Shown in pieces: positions 32,736 to 41,056 of a DNA stretch of 56,152 nucleotides (position 1 is its first letter; every line of letters starts with the position of its first letter). Below the pieces are notes generated by a model that was not told the DNA's origin, did not search any database, and saw only the letters and a program-made list of their open reading frames with translations. The stretch spans positions 1-56,152 of the forward strand of contig UQGJ01000010.1 in assembly GCA_900540545.1 (NCBI GenBank). The letters run 5' to 3'. The position numbers and the translations under genes are program-made. The stretch is from an uncultured Eubacteriales bacterium. GTDB lineage: Bacteria; Bacillota; Clostridia; Oscillospirales; Oscillospiraceae.

Positions 32736-34238
32736 ATGGCAGAAGAGAAGAACACCGGCGCCCCCGAGCAGGAATTGGACCTGTCTGAACAGCGGATGAT
32801 CCGCCGCGCCAAGCTCAAAGAGCTGCAGGACGCGGGCGAGGACCCCTTCCAGATCACCAAATACGTGGTGACCAACCGCTCCGCCGACATCAAAGAGAAG
32901 TTCGAGGAGCTGGAGGGGAAAAAGGTCTCCGTGGCAGGCCGCCTGATGTCCAAGCGCGGCATGGGCAAAGCTGTGTTCTGTGACCTGCAGGACGTCAAGG
33001 GCCGCATCCAGCTCTACGTGCGCATCGACGAGCTGGGGGAGGAGCCTTTCGCCAAGTTTAAGAAGCTCGACATCGGCGACATCGTGGGCGTCGAGGGCGA
33101 GGTCTTCAAGACCAAGCGGGGCGAGATCTCCGTGAAGGCCGACAAGGTCACCCTTCTGTCCAAGTCCCTTATTCCTCTGCCGGAGAAGTTCCACGGCCTG
33201 AAGGACACCGAGACCCGGTTCCGCCAGCGCTACGTGGACCTCATCATGAACGAGGACGTGCGCCGGACCTTTGAGATCCGCAGCAAGTTCATCAAGCACG
33301 TGCGCAAGTATCTGGATGACCGGGACTACCTGGAGGTGGAGACCCCCGTGCTCAACACCATCTCCGGCGGCGCCACCGCCCGGCCCTTCATTACCCATCA
33401 CAATACCCTGGACATCGACATGTATATGCGCATCGCCACCGAGCTGCACCTGAAGCGCCTCACCGTGGGCGGCTTCGAGCGGGTGTACGAGATTGGCCGC
33501 ATCTTCCGCAACGAGGGCATGGACCCCAAGCACAACCCCGAGTTCACCTCCATTGAGCTGTACGAGGCCTACGCCGACTTCCACGACATGATGGACATCG
33601 CCGAGGGCATCCTCTCCTCCGCCGCCAAGGAGATCCTGGGCAGCTACGAGGTGGAGTGGCTGGGGGAGAAGATCGACCTCACCCCCGGCTGGAAGCGGCT
33701 GACCATGATCGACGCCGTGAAGCAGTACGTGGGCATCGACTTCGACGCCATCAGCGACGACGAGAAGGCCTGCAAGGCCGCCGAGGCCATGGGCATCGAC
33801 CTGGAGGGCTGCGAGCGCACCTGGGGCACCGCCCTGTACGAGGCCTTTGACCAGCGGGTGGAGGAGAAGCTTATCCAGCCCACCTTCATCACCATGTACC
33901 CTGTGGAGGTCTCCCCCCTGACCAAGCGCTCTCCCGCCGACCCCCGGCTCACCGAGCGCTTCGAGCTGTTCGTCAACCACTCCGAGTTCGCCAACGCCTT
34001 CTCCGAGCTCAACGACCCCATCGACCAGCGGGGCCGCTTCGAGCACGAGATCGCCCTGCGGGACGCGGGCAACGACGAGGCCGGCATGATGGACGAGGAT
34101 TTCATCAACGCTCTGGAGTACGGTCTGCCCCCCACGGGCGGCATGGGCATCGGCATCGACCGGGCCGTCATGCTCCTGACCAACTCCGACACCATCCGGG
34201 AGGTCATCCTGTTCCCCACCATGAAGCCCCTGGATTAA
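32736..34238 (+). CDS. lysS: Lysyl-tRNA synthetase, class II
   Basis: The enzyme charges tRNA-Lys. The 500-residue protein has an N-terminal anticodon-binding OB domain (about residues 55-160, with VAGRLMSKRGMGKAVFCDLQ) and the class II catalytic core: motif 2 FRNEGMDPKHNPEFTSIELY and motif 3 GLPPTGGMGIGIDRAVMLLT. Length is normal. A CAGGAGGA site precedes the ATG. No T-box or other leader RNA lies upstream; expression should follow the greA promoter. A terminator-like stem follows. Confidence 0.97.
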   Translation: MAEEKNTGAPEQELDLSEQRMIRRAKLKELQDAGEDPFQITKYVVTNRSADIKEKFEELEGKKVSVAGRLMSKRGMGKAVFCDLQDVKGRIQLYVRIDELGEEPFAKFKKLDIGDIVGVEGEVFKTKRGEISVKADKVTLLSKSLIPLPEKFHGLKDTETRFRQRYVDLIMNEDVRRTFEIRSKFIKHVRKYLDDRDYLEVETPVLNTISGGATARPFITHHNTLDIDMYMRIATELHLKRLTVGGFERVYEIGRIFRNEGMDPKHNPEFTSIELYEAYADFHDMMDIAEGILSSAAKEILGSYEVEWLGEKIDLTPGWKRLTMIDAVKQYVGIDFDAISDDEKACKAAEAMGIDLEGCERTWGTALYEAFDQRVEEKLIQPTFITMYPVEVSPLTKRSPADPRLTERFELFVNHSEFANAFSELNDPIDQRGRFEHEIALRDAGNDEAGMMDEDFINALEYGLPPTGGMGIGIDRAVMLLTNSDTIREVILFPTMKPLD

Positions 34239-34251
34239 CGAAACATTTCAT

Positions 34252-34289
34252 AACAGCATACCGCGGCTTTTGGGCCGCGGTATGCTGTT
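34252..34289 (+). terminator. Stem-loop after lysS
   Basis: A 16-bp perfect stem (34252-34267 with 34274-34289) has a TTTTGG loop, 13 bases after lysS. It lacks a following T-run, so termination may be imperfect. Confidence 0.65.
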
Positions 34290-34348
34290 GTGCGTTGGGA
34301 CCCGGTTGTAAAAACCGCCTGAATACGCCTTATTAAGGAGGCAGAACC

Positions 34349-35728
34349 TTGCCTTTCGTCCTTGGACAGCGCCTGAAAAACGCGCTGCGCAGCAAGCGCA
34401 ATCTGAACCCGGCCCGAATCGTGGCATCTTCCTTCGGCATCATCATCCTGCTGGGCACCCTGCTCCTGCTGCTGCCCGCCGCCTCCCGGGACGGGCAGAG
34501 CGCCGGGCTGCTGAAGGCCCTCTTTACCGCCACGTCCTCCACCTGCGTCACCGGGCTGATCCTGGCCGACACCTGGCTCCAGTGGTCCCTCTTCGGGCAG
34601 GTGGTCATCCTGGTGATGATACAGCTGGGCGGGCTGGGGTTCATGACCATCATCACCCTCTTTTCCTTTTTCCTCCACCGGCGCATCGGCCTGTCGGAGC
34701 GGCTCATCATGGTCTCCACCCTGAACCTCAACGACATGGACGGCGTGGTCCGGGTGGTCCGCCACGCTCTGATGGGCACCGCCCTCTTCGAGGGGACGGG
34801 GGCGGTGATCCTGTCCCTGTGCTTCATCCCCCGGTTCGGCCTCGTGGGCGGGGTGTGGCGGGGCATTTTCCACTCCATTTCGGCCTTCTGCAACGCGGGC
34901 TTCGATATTTTGGGCGTGGTGGAGCCGGGGGTGGGGCTGACCCTGTACGACGGCAATCCGGTGGTCCTCTTTACCGTTATGGCCCTCATCGTTATCGGCG
35001 GCCTGGGCTTCTTCGTCTGGGAGGACCTCTTGCAGATCCGGCGCTGGAAGGACCTGTCCCTTTACACCAAGATGGTTCTGGCCCTGACGGCGGCCCTCAT
35101 TGTGGGCGGGGCGGTCTTTTTCCTGGCGGCGGAGTGGAACAACCCCGCCACCCTGGGGGAGATGCCCGTGTGGAAGAAGGGGCTCAACGCCCTGTTCCAG
35201 TCCGTGACCCTGCGCACCGCCGGCTTCAACACCATCGACCAGGCGGGGCTGCGGGACAGCTCCATGGCCATGGCCTGCATCCTCATGCTGGTGGGCGGCT
35301 CCAGCGGCTCCACCGCCGGCGGGCTGAAAACCGTCACCGTGGGGGTGCTGCTGCTGACCCTCCGGGCGGGCCTGCGGGGCCGGGAGGAGGTCACCCTCCG
35401 GGGCCGGTCCGTGTCCCACCGGCGGGTGATGAACGCCCTGACCCTGTCGCTGATCGTGCTGGTGGTGTTCCTGGGGGCCTCCATGGTCATCTCCCTGGTG
35501 GACGAGATACCCTTTATGAAGTCGGCCTTCGAGGTGGCCTCCGCCATGGCGACCGTGGGCGTGACGGCGGGGGTGACCGCCACCCTGGGGAACTTCTCCC
35601 ACGTGCTGCTGATTTTCCTCATGTTCATCGGGCGGGTGGGCATCATGTCCTTCTCTATCGCCTTCCTGGCGAAGAGCAGATACCCCAACAAGCTCAAATA
35701 CCCCACCTTTGATATTATGATTGGTTAA
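34349..35728 (+). CDS. ktrB: Potassium uptake channel subunit, TrkH/KtrB family
   Basis: This is the ion-conducting subunit of a Ktr/Trk potassium transporter. The 459-residue protein shows the four P-loop repeats with their selectivity glycines: TSSTCVTGL, SAFCNAGF, VTLRTAGFNT and ASAMATVGVT. The size and the single-RCK partner encoded next favour KtrB over TrkH. The start is TTG 34349 with AAGGAGG 8 bases upstream; homology supports it. ktrA follows after 15 bases. Ktr systems in Firmicutes are commonly inhibited by c-di-AMP through the RCK subunit; no riboswitch is recognised here. Confidence 0.92.
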   Translation: MPFVLGQRLKNALRSKRNLNPARIVASSFGIIILLGTLLLLLPAASRDGQSAGLLKALFTATSSTCVTGLILADTWLQWSLFGQVVILVMIQLGGLGFMTIITLFSFFLHRRIGLSERLIMVSTLNLNDMDGVVRVVRHALMGTALFEGTGAVILSLCFIPRFGLVGGVWRGIFHSISAFCNAGFDILGVVEPGVGLTLYDGNPVVLFTVMALIVIGGLGFFVWEDLLQIRRWKDLSLYTKMVLALTAALIVGGAVFFLAAEWNNPATLGEMPVWKKGLNALFQSVTLRTAGFNTIDQAGLRDSSMAMACILMLVGGSSGSTAGGLKTVTVGVLLLTLRAGLRGREEVTLRGRSVSHRRVMNALTLSLIVLVVFLGASMVISLVDEIPFMKSAFEVASAMATVGVTAGVTATLGNFSHVLLIFLMFIGRVGIMSFSIAFLAKSRYPNKLKYPTFDIMIG

Positions 35729-35743
35729 GGGAGCCGTATTGAT

Positions 35744-36397
35744 ATGAAAACCTATGTTGTGATTGGCCTGGGCCGGTTTGGAACTGCTGTGGCAACGGAG
35801 CTCTGCAATCTGGGCCATGAGGTCCTGGCCCTGGACGAGTCGGAGGACCGGGTCCAGAACGTGGCTGACCGGGTGACCCACGCCGTCAGCGGCGACGCCA
35901 AGGACCCCGCCGTCCTGCGGGCCCTGGGGGTGCGCAACTACGACTGCGCCATCGTGGCCGTGGCCGACGACGTGGGCGACAGCGCCCTCATCACCATGAA
36001 CCTGAAGGAGCTGGGCGTGAAAGAGGTCATCGCCAAGGCCCAGAGCCACGTCCACCAGAAGGTGCTGCAAAAAATCGGCGTGGACAAGGTGGTGTTCCCG
36101 GAGCATGAGACCGGGGTGAAGCTGGCCCAGCACCTGTCCTCGTCCAATATCCTCAACTTCATCGAGCTGTCCGACGACTTCGGCATCGTGGAGCTGGCCG
36201 CCCCCAAGGTCTGGCAGGGCCACTCTATCAGCGAGCTGGACGTGCGCGCCCAGTACGGCGTGAACATCATCGCCGTGCGGAAGGGGGAGACCGGTCGCCT
36301 GGACGTGGCCCCTGGCGGGGACTACGTGCTGGCCCCCGGCGACGTGGTGGTGAGCCTGGGCCGGAACGAGAATATCAGCATCCTGCACGAGTTGTAA
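35744..36397 (+). CDS. ktrA: Potassium uptake regulatory subunit, TrkA/KtrA family
   Basis: KtrA is the cytoplasmic ring that gates the potassium channel. The 217-residue protein has one RCK_N Rossmann domain (about residues 1-130) with the nucleotide motif GLGRFG and acidic ALDESEDRV, followed by an RCK_C domain (about residues 135-217, VWQGHSISELDVRAQYG), the likely ligand-sensing part. One RCK pair per chain is the KtrA form; TrkA has two. It starts 15 bases after ktrB behind AAGGGAG. A palindromic repeat 6 bases after the stop may also end transcription. Confidence 0.92.
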   Translation: MKTYVVIGLGRFGTAVATELCNLGHEVLALDESEDRVQNVADRVTHAVSGDAKDPAVLRALGVRNYDCAIVAVADDVGDSALITMNLKELGVKEVIAKAQSHVHQKVLQKIGVDKVVFPEHETGVKLAQHLSSSNILNFIELSDDFGIVELAAPKVWQGHSISELDVRAQYGVNIIAVRKGETGRLDVAPGGDYVLAPGDVVVSLGRNENISILHEL

Positions 36398-36402
36398 ACT
36401 TC

Positions 36403-36446
36403 CCTGTCATTCCGAACCGGTGTGCGCCCCGGTTCGGAATGACAGG
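36403..36446. repeat. REP-type palindrome, locus 2 (single unit)
   Basis: A perfect 18-bp stem (36403-36420 with 36429-36446) with loop TGTGCGCC carries the family signature GTCATTCCGAACC / GGTTCGGAATGAC. It lies between ktrA and the SpoU gene and should fold into a very stable hairpin in the transcript. Unlike the other three loci it is one unit only. Confidence 0.85.
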
Positions 36447-36463
36447 CCCCAAGGAGGACCGCC

Positions 36464-37222
36464 ATGGAACGCATCACCAGCCGGGCCAACCCCCTGTGCG
36501 CCCAAATTAGAAAACTGAATGCCTCCCGGTCCGCCCGGCGGGAACAGGGGCTGTTCGTGGGCGAGGGACCAAAGCTCCTGGCCGAGGCTTTGGGCCACGG
36601 GCTGGGGGTCACCACGGTGGTGACGGCCCAAGGCGTGGAGGCGGACTGCCCCGACGGCGTCCGCCGGGTGGAGCTGCCGCAAGGTCTGTTCCAGAGCCTG
36701 TGCGACACCAAGACCCCCCAGGGGGTGCTGTTCCTGTGCCGGATGCCCGCCGCCGGCCTGCCGGACAAGCTGCCCCAGGGGCGCTATCTGGTGCTGGATG
36801 GGGTCCAGGACCCCGGCAACGTGGGCACCATCTGGCGGAGCGCCGACGCCTTCGGGGCGGAGGGGTTGATTCTGCTGAACGGCTGCGCCGACCCCTGGGG
36901 GCCCAAGACGGTCCGGGCCACCATGGGGGCCTGCTTCCGCCTGCCGGTGTGGGAGGCGGAACTGGACGGGCTGACGGACAAGCTCCGGGCGGCGGATATG
37001 CCCCTCTACGCCACCGCCCTGCGGGAGGATACCGTGGACGTGCGGGAGGTCCCCCTGGACCGCTGCGCCGTGGTCATCGGCAGCGAGGGCCGGGGGGTGT
37101 CGGGGTCGACCCTGGCCCACTGCGACAAGACGCTGAAAATCCCCATGCGGGACCGCTGCGAGTCCCTCAACGCCGCCGTGGCCGCTGCGGTGGTGCTGTG
37201 GGAGATGGCGAGGGGCAAATGA
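36464..37222 (+). CDS. SpoU/TrmH-family RNA 2'-O-methyltransferase
   Basis: Enzymes of this knot-fold family methylate ribose 2'-OH in rRNA or tRNA using S-adenosylmethionine. The 252-residue protein has an N-terminal substrate-binding domain (about residues 1-95) and the SPOUT domain with DGVQDPGNVGTIWRSADAFG, IGSEGRGVS and IPMRDRCESLNAAVAAAVVL, the three family motifs including the catalytic-site Asn and Arg. The RNA target cannot be read from sequence. AAGGAGG precedes the ATG. Its TGA stop lies in a short AT-rich stretch resembling the repeat at the end of dprA. Confidence 0.88.
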   Translation: MERITSRANPLCAQIRKLNASRSARREQGLFVGEGPKLLAEALGHGLGVTTVVTAQGVEADCPDGVRRVELPQGLFQSLCDTKTPQGVLFLCRMPAAGLPDKLPQGRYLVLDGVQDPGNVGTIWRSADAFGAEGLILLNGCADPWGPKTVRATMGACFRLPVWEAELDGLTDKLRAADMPLYATALREDTVDVREVPLDRCAVVIGSEGRGVSGSTLAHCDKTLKIPMRDRCESLNAAVAAAVVLWEMARGK

Positions 37223-37257
37223 AGAATTAAGAATTTGAGCAGGGGGGAGGTCTGGGT

Positions 37258-38502
37258 ATGTCCACATTAAAATACTGGCTCTGGCTGGCTACGCGGCCCG
37301 GACTGCGGACGGGCGGGGCGTTCCAGGTGGTGGAACACTTCGGCACCCCCGAGGCCGTGTACTTCGCCGACCCCGGCGAATACGACCTGCTGGGCAAGCT
37401 GCCGGAGCGGACCCAGGCGGGTCTGATGGACAAGAACCTGGACGGGGCCGACCAAATCCTGTCCGACTGCCACCGGCTGGGCCTGCGCATCGTCACGGCG
37501 GGAGACGCCGACTACCCCGACCGGCTCAAGCAAATTGCCGACCCGCCCGCCGTCCTCTATGTCCGGGGGCGGATGTTCGCCTTCGACGAGGAGATCGCCA
37601 TCGGCGTGGTGGGGGCGCGGGAGCCCTCTGAGTACGGCAAGCGCATGGCAGTGAAGATAGGGCTGGAGCTGGCCCGCCACGGGGCGCTGGTGGTCTCCGG
37701 CATCGCCCAGGGCCTGGACACCGCCGCCCTCCGGGGAGCACTGAAGGGCGACGGCCCCGTGGTATCGGTGCTGGGCTGCGGCATCGATGTGGTCTATCCC
37801 AGGGAGAACCGCTTCCTCTACGAGGACGTGGCCGCCGCCGGTGCCCTGGTCAGCGAGTACCCGCCGGGGACCGAGCCCCGGGGGGAGAACTTCCCCACCC
37901 GCAACCGCATCATCAGCGGGCTGAGCCTGGGGGTGGTGGCGGTGGAGTGCAGGCTCCGCAGCGGCACCATGCGGACCGTCCAGCACGCCCTGGACCAGGA
38001 CCGGGACGTGTTCGCCGTGCCGGGCAACGCCGACGCGGCCATGAGCGAGGGGCCCAACCGCCTTATCCAGGAGGGGGCGGGGCTGGTCACCTGCGGCTGG
38101 GACGTGGTGCGGGAGTACGCCGACCGCTATCCGGGCCGGGTCAGACGCCCGGAACCGCTGACCCAGGAGGCCGTAGAGGCCAGACTGGAGACCCCCGAAA
38201 AACCGCTGCCCGCGGAGGCCAAAACAGAAAAACCGGTTGACAAAGCGCCAGAACGGGAATATATTGACCTGAATGACGGCAAACTCGGCTTGACAGATGA
38301 CCAGAAGGATTTGCTGTCCGCCCTGGGGGACAAAAAGCTCCTCTCCGACGACCTGGTGGAGCTGACCCAAATCCCCACCCGGCGGGTGCTGTCGGCCCTG
38401 ACCATGCTCCAGGTGCGGGGCCTGGTGGCCGAACATCCGGGCAAGCGGTTTGAGGCGAAAATTAGAATTAAGAATGAAGAAGGAAGAATGAAGAATTATT
38501 GA
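37258..38502 (+). CDS. dprA: DNA processing protein DprA
   Basis: DprA loads RecA on single-stranded DNA during natural transformation. The 414-residue protein has an N-terminal helical domain, the Rossmann-type core (about residues 65-290: GVVGAREPSEYGKRMA, ALVVSGIAQGLDTAALRGAL, GCGIDVVYPRENR, RNRIISGLSLGVVVVE-like region) and a C-terminal winged-helix domain (DLVELTQIPTRRVLSALTML). The last 13 residues after FEAK are encoded by an AT-rich inverted repeat, so the native C-terminus was probably replaced. GGGGGGAGG precedes the ATG. The dprA-topA-trmFO order is the usual Firmicutes one. Confidence 0.92.
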   Translation: MSTLKYWLWLATRPGLRTGGAFQVVEHFGTPEAVYFADPGEYDLLGKLPERTQAGLMDKNLDGADQILSDCHRLGLRIVTAGDADYPDRLKQIADPPAVLYVRGRMFAFDEEIAIGVVGAREPSEYGKRMAVKIGLELARHGALVVSGIAQGLDTAALRGALKGDGPVVSVLGCGIDVVYPRENRFLYEDVAAAGALVSEYPPGTEPRGENFPTRNRIISGLSLGVVAVECRLRSGTMRTVQHALDQDRDVFAVPGNADAAMSEGPNRLIQEGAGLVTCGWDVVREYADRYPGRVRRPEPLTQEAVEARLETPEKPLPAEAKTEKPVDKAPEREYIDLNDGKLGLTDDQKDLLSALGDKKLLSDDLVELTQIPTRRVLSALTMLQVRGLVAEHPGKRFEAKIRIKNEEGRMKNY

Positions 38503-38563
38503 AGCAGCGGGTGTAAGATGCACCCTAATTTTTCATTTTTCATTCTTGATTCTTCATTCCCAT
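38458..38563. repeat. AT-rich inverted repeat spanning the dprA 3' end
   Basis: The left arm (38461-38501, built from GAATTAAGAATGAAGAA-like units) is an imperfect inverse of the right arm (38527-38560, TTTTTCATTTTTCATTCTTG and TTCTTCATTC). Between them is a small hairpin (GGGTG/GCACCC) followed by TAATTTTT, which could terminate transcription. Its A/T content contrasts sharply with the GC-rich genes. A short related piece (ATGAAGAATTAAGAATTTG) lies at 37219-37237 just before dprA. Confidence 0.7.
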
Positions 38564-38575
38564 TGGAGGTTTATC

Positions 38576-40894
38576 GTGGCAAAAACAAATTTGGTGATCG
38601 TGGAATCCCCGGCCAAGGCCAAGACCATTGGCAAATATCTGGGCCCCGGCTATGAGGTGAAGGCATCCATGGGCCATGTGCGGGACCTGCCCAAAAGCAA
38701 GATCGGCGTGGACTTCGAGAAGAATTTCACCCCCGACTATCAGCCCATCAAGGGCAAAGAGGACGTTATTTCCGACCTGAAGAAGGCGGCCAAGAACAGC
38801 GAGAAAGTGTTCCTCGCCACCGACCCGGACCGAGAGGGCGAGGCCATCTCCTGGCACCTGAAGGAGCTGCTGAAGATACCCGACGACAAGACCTACCGGG
38901 TGACCTTCAACGAGATCACCAAAAAGGTGGTCAACGAGTCCATCGCCGCCCCCAGGGCCATCGACCAGGACCTGGTGGACGCCCAGCAGGCCCGGCGCAT
39001 CCTGGACCGCATCGTGGGCTATCAGCTCTCCCCCCTGCTGTGGAAGAAGATCCGCCGGGGCCTGTCCGCCGGGCGGGTCCAGTCCGTGGCCACCCGGCTG
39101 GTGTGCGAGCGGGAGGAGGAGATCAAGGCCTTCGTCCCCCAGGAGTACTGGTCCATCGACGCCGACCTGGAGCGGGTGCGCCCCAACCTGGGCGGCTTCA
39201 CCGCGGCCTTCCACGGCCGGGACAAGAAGATGGAGCTCCACAGCGAGGCCGAGGTCCAGACCATCCTGGATGCAGTGAAGGATTCTCCCTTCACGGTCAA
39301 GAGCGTGAAGCGGCAGGAGAAGTACCGCTCTCCCGCGCCCCCGTTCATCACCTCCACCCTCCAGCAGGAGGCGTCCCGCAAGCTGAACATGACCCCCCGG
39401 CGGACCATGGCCGTGGCCCAGCAGCTCTACGAGGGCGTGGACATCCAGGGGGAGGGCACCGTGGGCCTCATCACCTACATGCGTACCGACTCGCTGCGCC
39501 TGTCCGAGGAGGCCATCGCCGCCGCCAAGGAGGTCATCGTGGGCCGGTACGGCAAGGACTACTACCCCCCGGAGGTCCGGCACTACAAGACCAAGTCCGG
39601 CGCCCAGGACGCCCACGAGGCCATCCGGCCCTCTGACGCCCATCTGATCCCCGACGACATCAAAAAGGACCTGACCAGCGAGCAATACCGGCTCTACAAG
39701 CTGATTTGGAGCCGCTTCCTGGCCTGCCAGATGTCCAACGCCGTCTACGACAGCGTTTCCATCGAGGCCGGGAGCGCGGGCTACACCTTCCGGGCCAACC
39801 ACTCCTCCCTCAAGTTCTCCGGCTTCACCGCCGTGTACGTGGAGGGCAAGGATGAGGAGGACGAAGTAAAGCAGTCCCCCCTGCCGGACCTGAAAGAGGG
39901 GGAGGCCCTGGACCTGAAGGCCATCAAGCCGGACCAGCACTTCACCCAGCCCCCCGCCCGGTACTCTGAGGCCACCCTCATCAAGGCCCTGGAGGAGAAG
40001 GGCATCGGCCGCCCCTCCACCTACGCCCCCACCATCTCCACCATCATGGACCGGGAGTACGTGGTCAAGGAGGGCAAGGCTCTGCGCCCCACGCCCCTGG
40101 GCGAGGTGGTCACGGGGCTGATGAAGGACAAATTCACCGACATCGTTGACCCCACCTTCACCGCCCACATGGAGGAAAAGCTGGACCAGGTGGAGGCGGG
40201 CAAGGAGAACTGGAAGGACCTGCTGGGCGGGTTCTACGGAGGCTTCGAGGCCGAGCTGGCCCAGGCCGAGAAGGACCTGGACGGGGAGCGCATCAAGGTC
40301 CCCGACGAGGTCAGCGAGGAGATCTGCCCCCTGTGCGGGCGGAATCTGGTGGTCAAGTCGGGCCGGTTCGGCCGGTTCCTGGCCTGCCCCGGCTACCCCG
40401 ACTGCACCTTCACCCAGCCCATTGTGGTGGAGATGCCGGGCAAATGCCCCAAGTGCGGGGGCCGCATCCTGAAAAAGACCTCCAAGAAGGGCTACACCTA
40501 CTACGGCTGTGAGTTCAACGTGGTCAAGGAGGGCGTGAACCACGCCCAGTGCGACTTCATGACCTGGGACGTGCCGGTGAAGGAGACCTGCCCCGAGTGC
40601 GGCTGGACCCTCTTCAAAAAGTCGGGCCGGGGCTACAAGAAGCCCTTCTGTGTGAATCCCGACTGCGGCAACTTCCTGCCCGAGGACAAGCGGGGCGGCT
40701 ATAAGAAAAAGACCGCCGAGCCGAAGGCCGACGGGGCCGAGACCCCGGCGGAGGAGCAGAAGTCCGCCGCCAAGAAGAAGGCCCCCGCGAAAAAGCCGGC
40801 GGCCAAGAAGCCCGCAGCGAAAAAAACGGCGGCAAAGAAGACAACCGCGGCCAAGAAGACGGCGGCCAAGAAGACGGCCGCGAAACAGAAATAA
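38576..40894 (+). CDS. topA: DNA topoisomerase I (type IA)
   Basis: The enzyme relaxes negative supercoils. The 772-residue protein has the TOPRIM domain (VIVESPAKAKTIGKYLG, then TDPDREGEAISWHL), the catalytic Tyr301 in ITYMRTDSLRLS, and three C-terminal Cys4 zinc-finger repeats (starting CPLCGRN, CPKCGGR and CPECGWT). It ends in a Lys/Ala/Pro tail of about 45 residues with repeated AAKK units, resembling a histone-H1-like tail; such basic tails occur in some actinobacterial TopA proteins and aid DNA binding. The start is GTG 38576 with GGAGG 7 bases upstream; the frame to 38546 runs into the AT-rich repeat. Confidence 0.96.
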   Translation: MAKTNLVIVESPAKAKTIGKYLGPGYEVKASMGHVRDLPKSKIGVDFEKNFTPDYQPIKGKEDVISDLKKAAKNSEKVFLATDPDREGEAISWHLKELLKIPDDKTYRVTFNEITKKVVNESIAAPRAIDQDLVDAQQARRILDRIVGYQLSPLLWKKIRRGLSAGRVQSVATRLVCEREEEIKAFVPQEYWSIDADLERVRPNLGGFTAAFHGRDKKMELHSEAEVQTILDAVKDSPFTVKSVKRQEKYRSPAPPFITSTLQQEASRKLNMTPRRTMAVAQQLYEGVDIQGEGTVGLITYMRTDSLRLSEEAIAAAKEVIVGRYGKDYYPPEVRHYKTKSGAQDAHEAIRPSDAHLIPDDIKKDLTSEQYRLYKLIWSRFLACQMSNAVYDSVSIEAGSAGYTFRANHSSLKFSGFTAVYVEGKDEEDEVKQSPLPDLKEGEALDLKAIKPDQHFTQPPARYSEATLIKALEEKGIGRPSTYAPTISTIMDREYVVKEGKALRPTPLGEVVTGLMKDKFTDIVDPTFTAHMEEKLDQVEAGKENWKDLLGGFYGGFEAELAQAEKDLDGERIKVPDEVSEEICPLCGRNLVVKSGRFGRFLACPGYPDCTFTQPIVVEMPGKCPKCGGRILKKTSKKGYTYYGCEFNVVKEGVNHAQCDFMTWDVPVKETCPECGWTLFKKSGRGYKKPFCVNPDCGNFLPEDKRGGYKKKTAEPKADGAETPAEEQKSAAKKKAPAKKPAAKKPAAKKTAAKKTTAAKKTAAKKTAAKQK

Positions 40895-41036
40895 GACGAG
40901 GGGAACGGATTGCCGCGCCAGTTTGAGAACTGGCTCACAATGACAGGTCGGTTCGGGCAGGGCGCAGTACGTCACCCAACGCGGCATGTCATTGCGAACC
41001 AGCGCCGCAGCGCTGGCGTGGCAATCCGTCCCCCTC
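40895..41036. repeat. BIME-like paired palindrome, locus 3
   Basis: The left unit (GACGAGGGGAACGGATTGCC, core CCAGTTTGAGAACTGG, ending CACAATGAC) and the right unit (GTCATTGCGAACCAGC to CAATCCGTCCCCCTC) are inverted relative to each other with a spacer of about 55 bases. It begins at the base after the topA stop and ends about 20 bases before trmFO. It should be transcribed as two strong hairpins between the two genes. Confidence 0.85.
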
Positions 41037-41056
41037 TTTTTGAAAGGAACGAACCT

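Noticed and set aside
40910..41056. N-terminal extension of TrmFO through the paired palindrome
   Set aside because: TrmFO homology starts at ATG 41057, which has a ribosome site; the upstream part is repeat.
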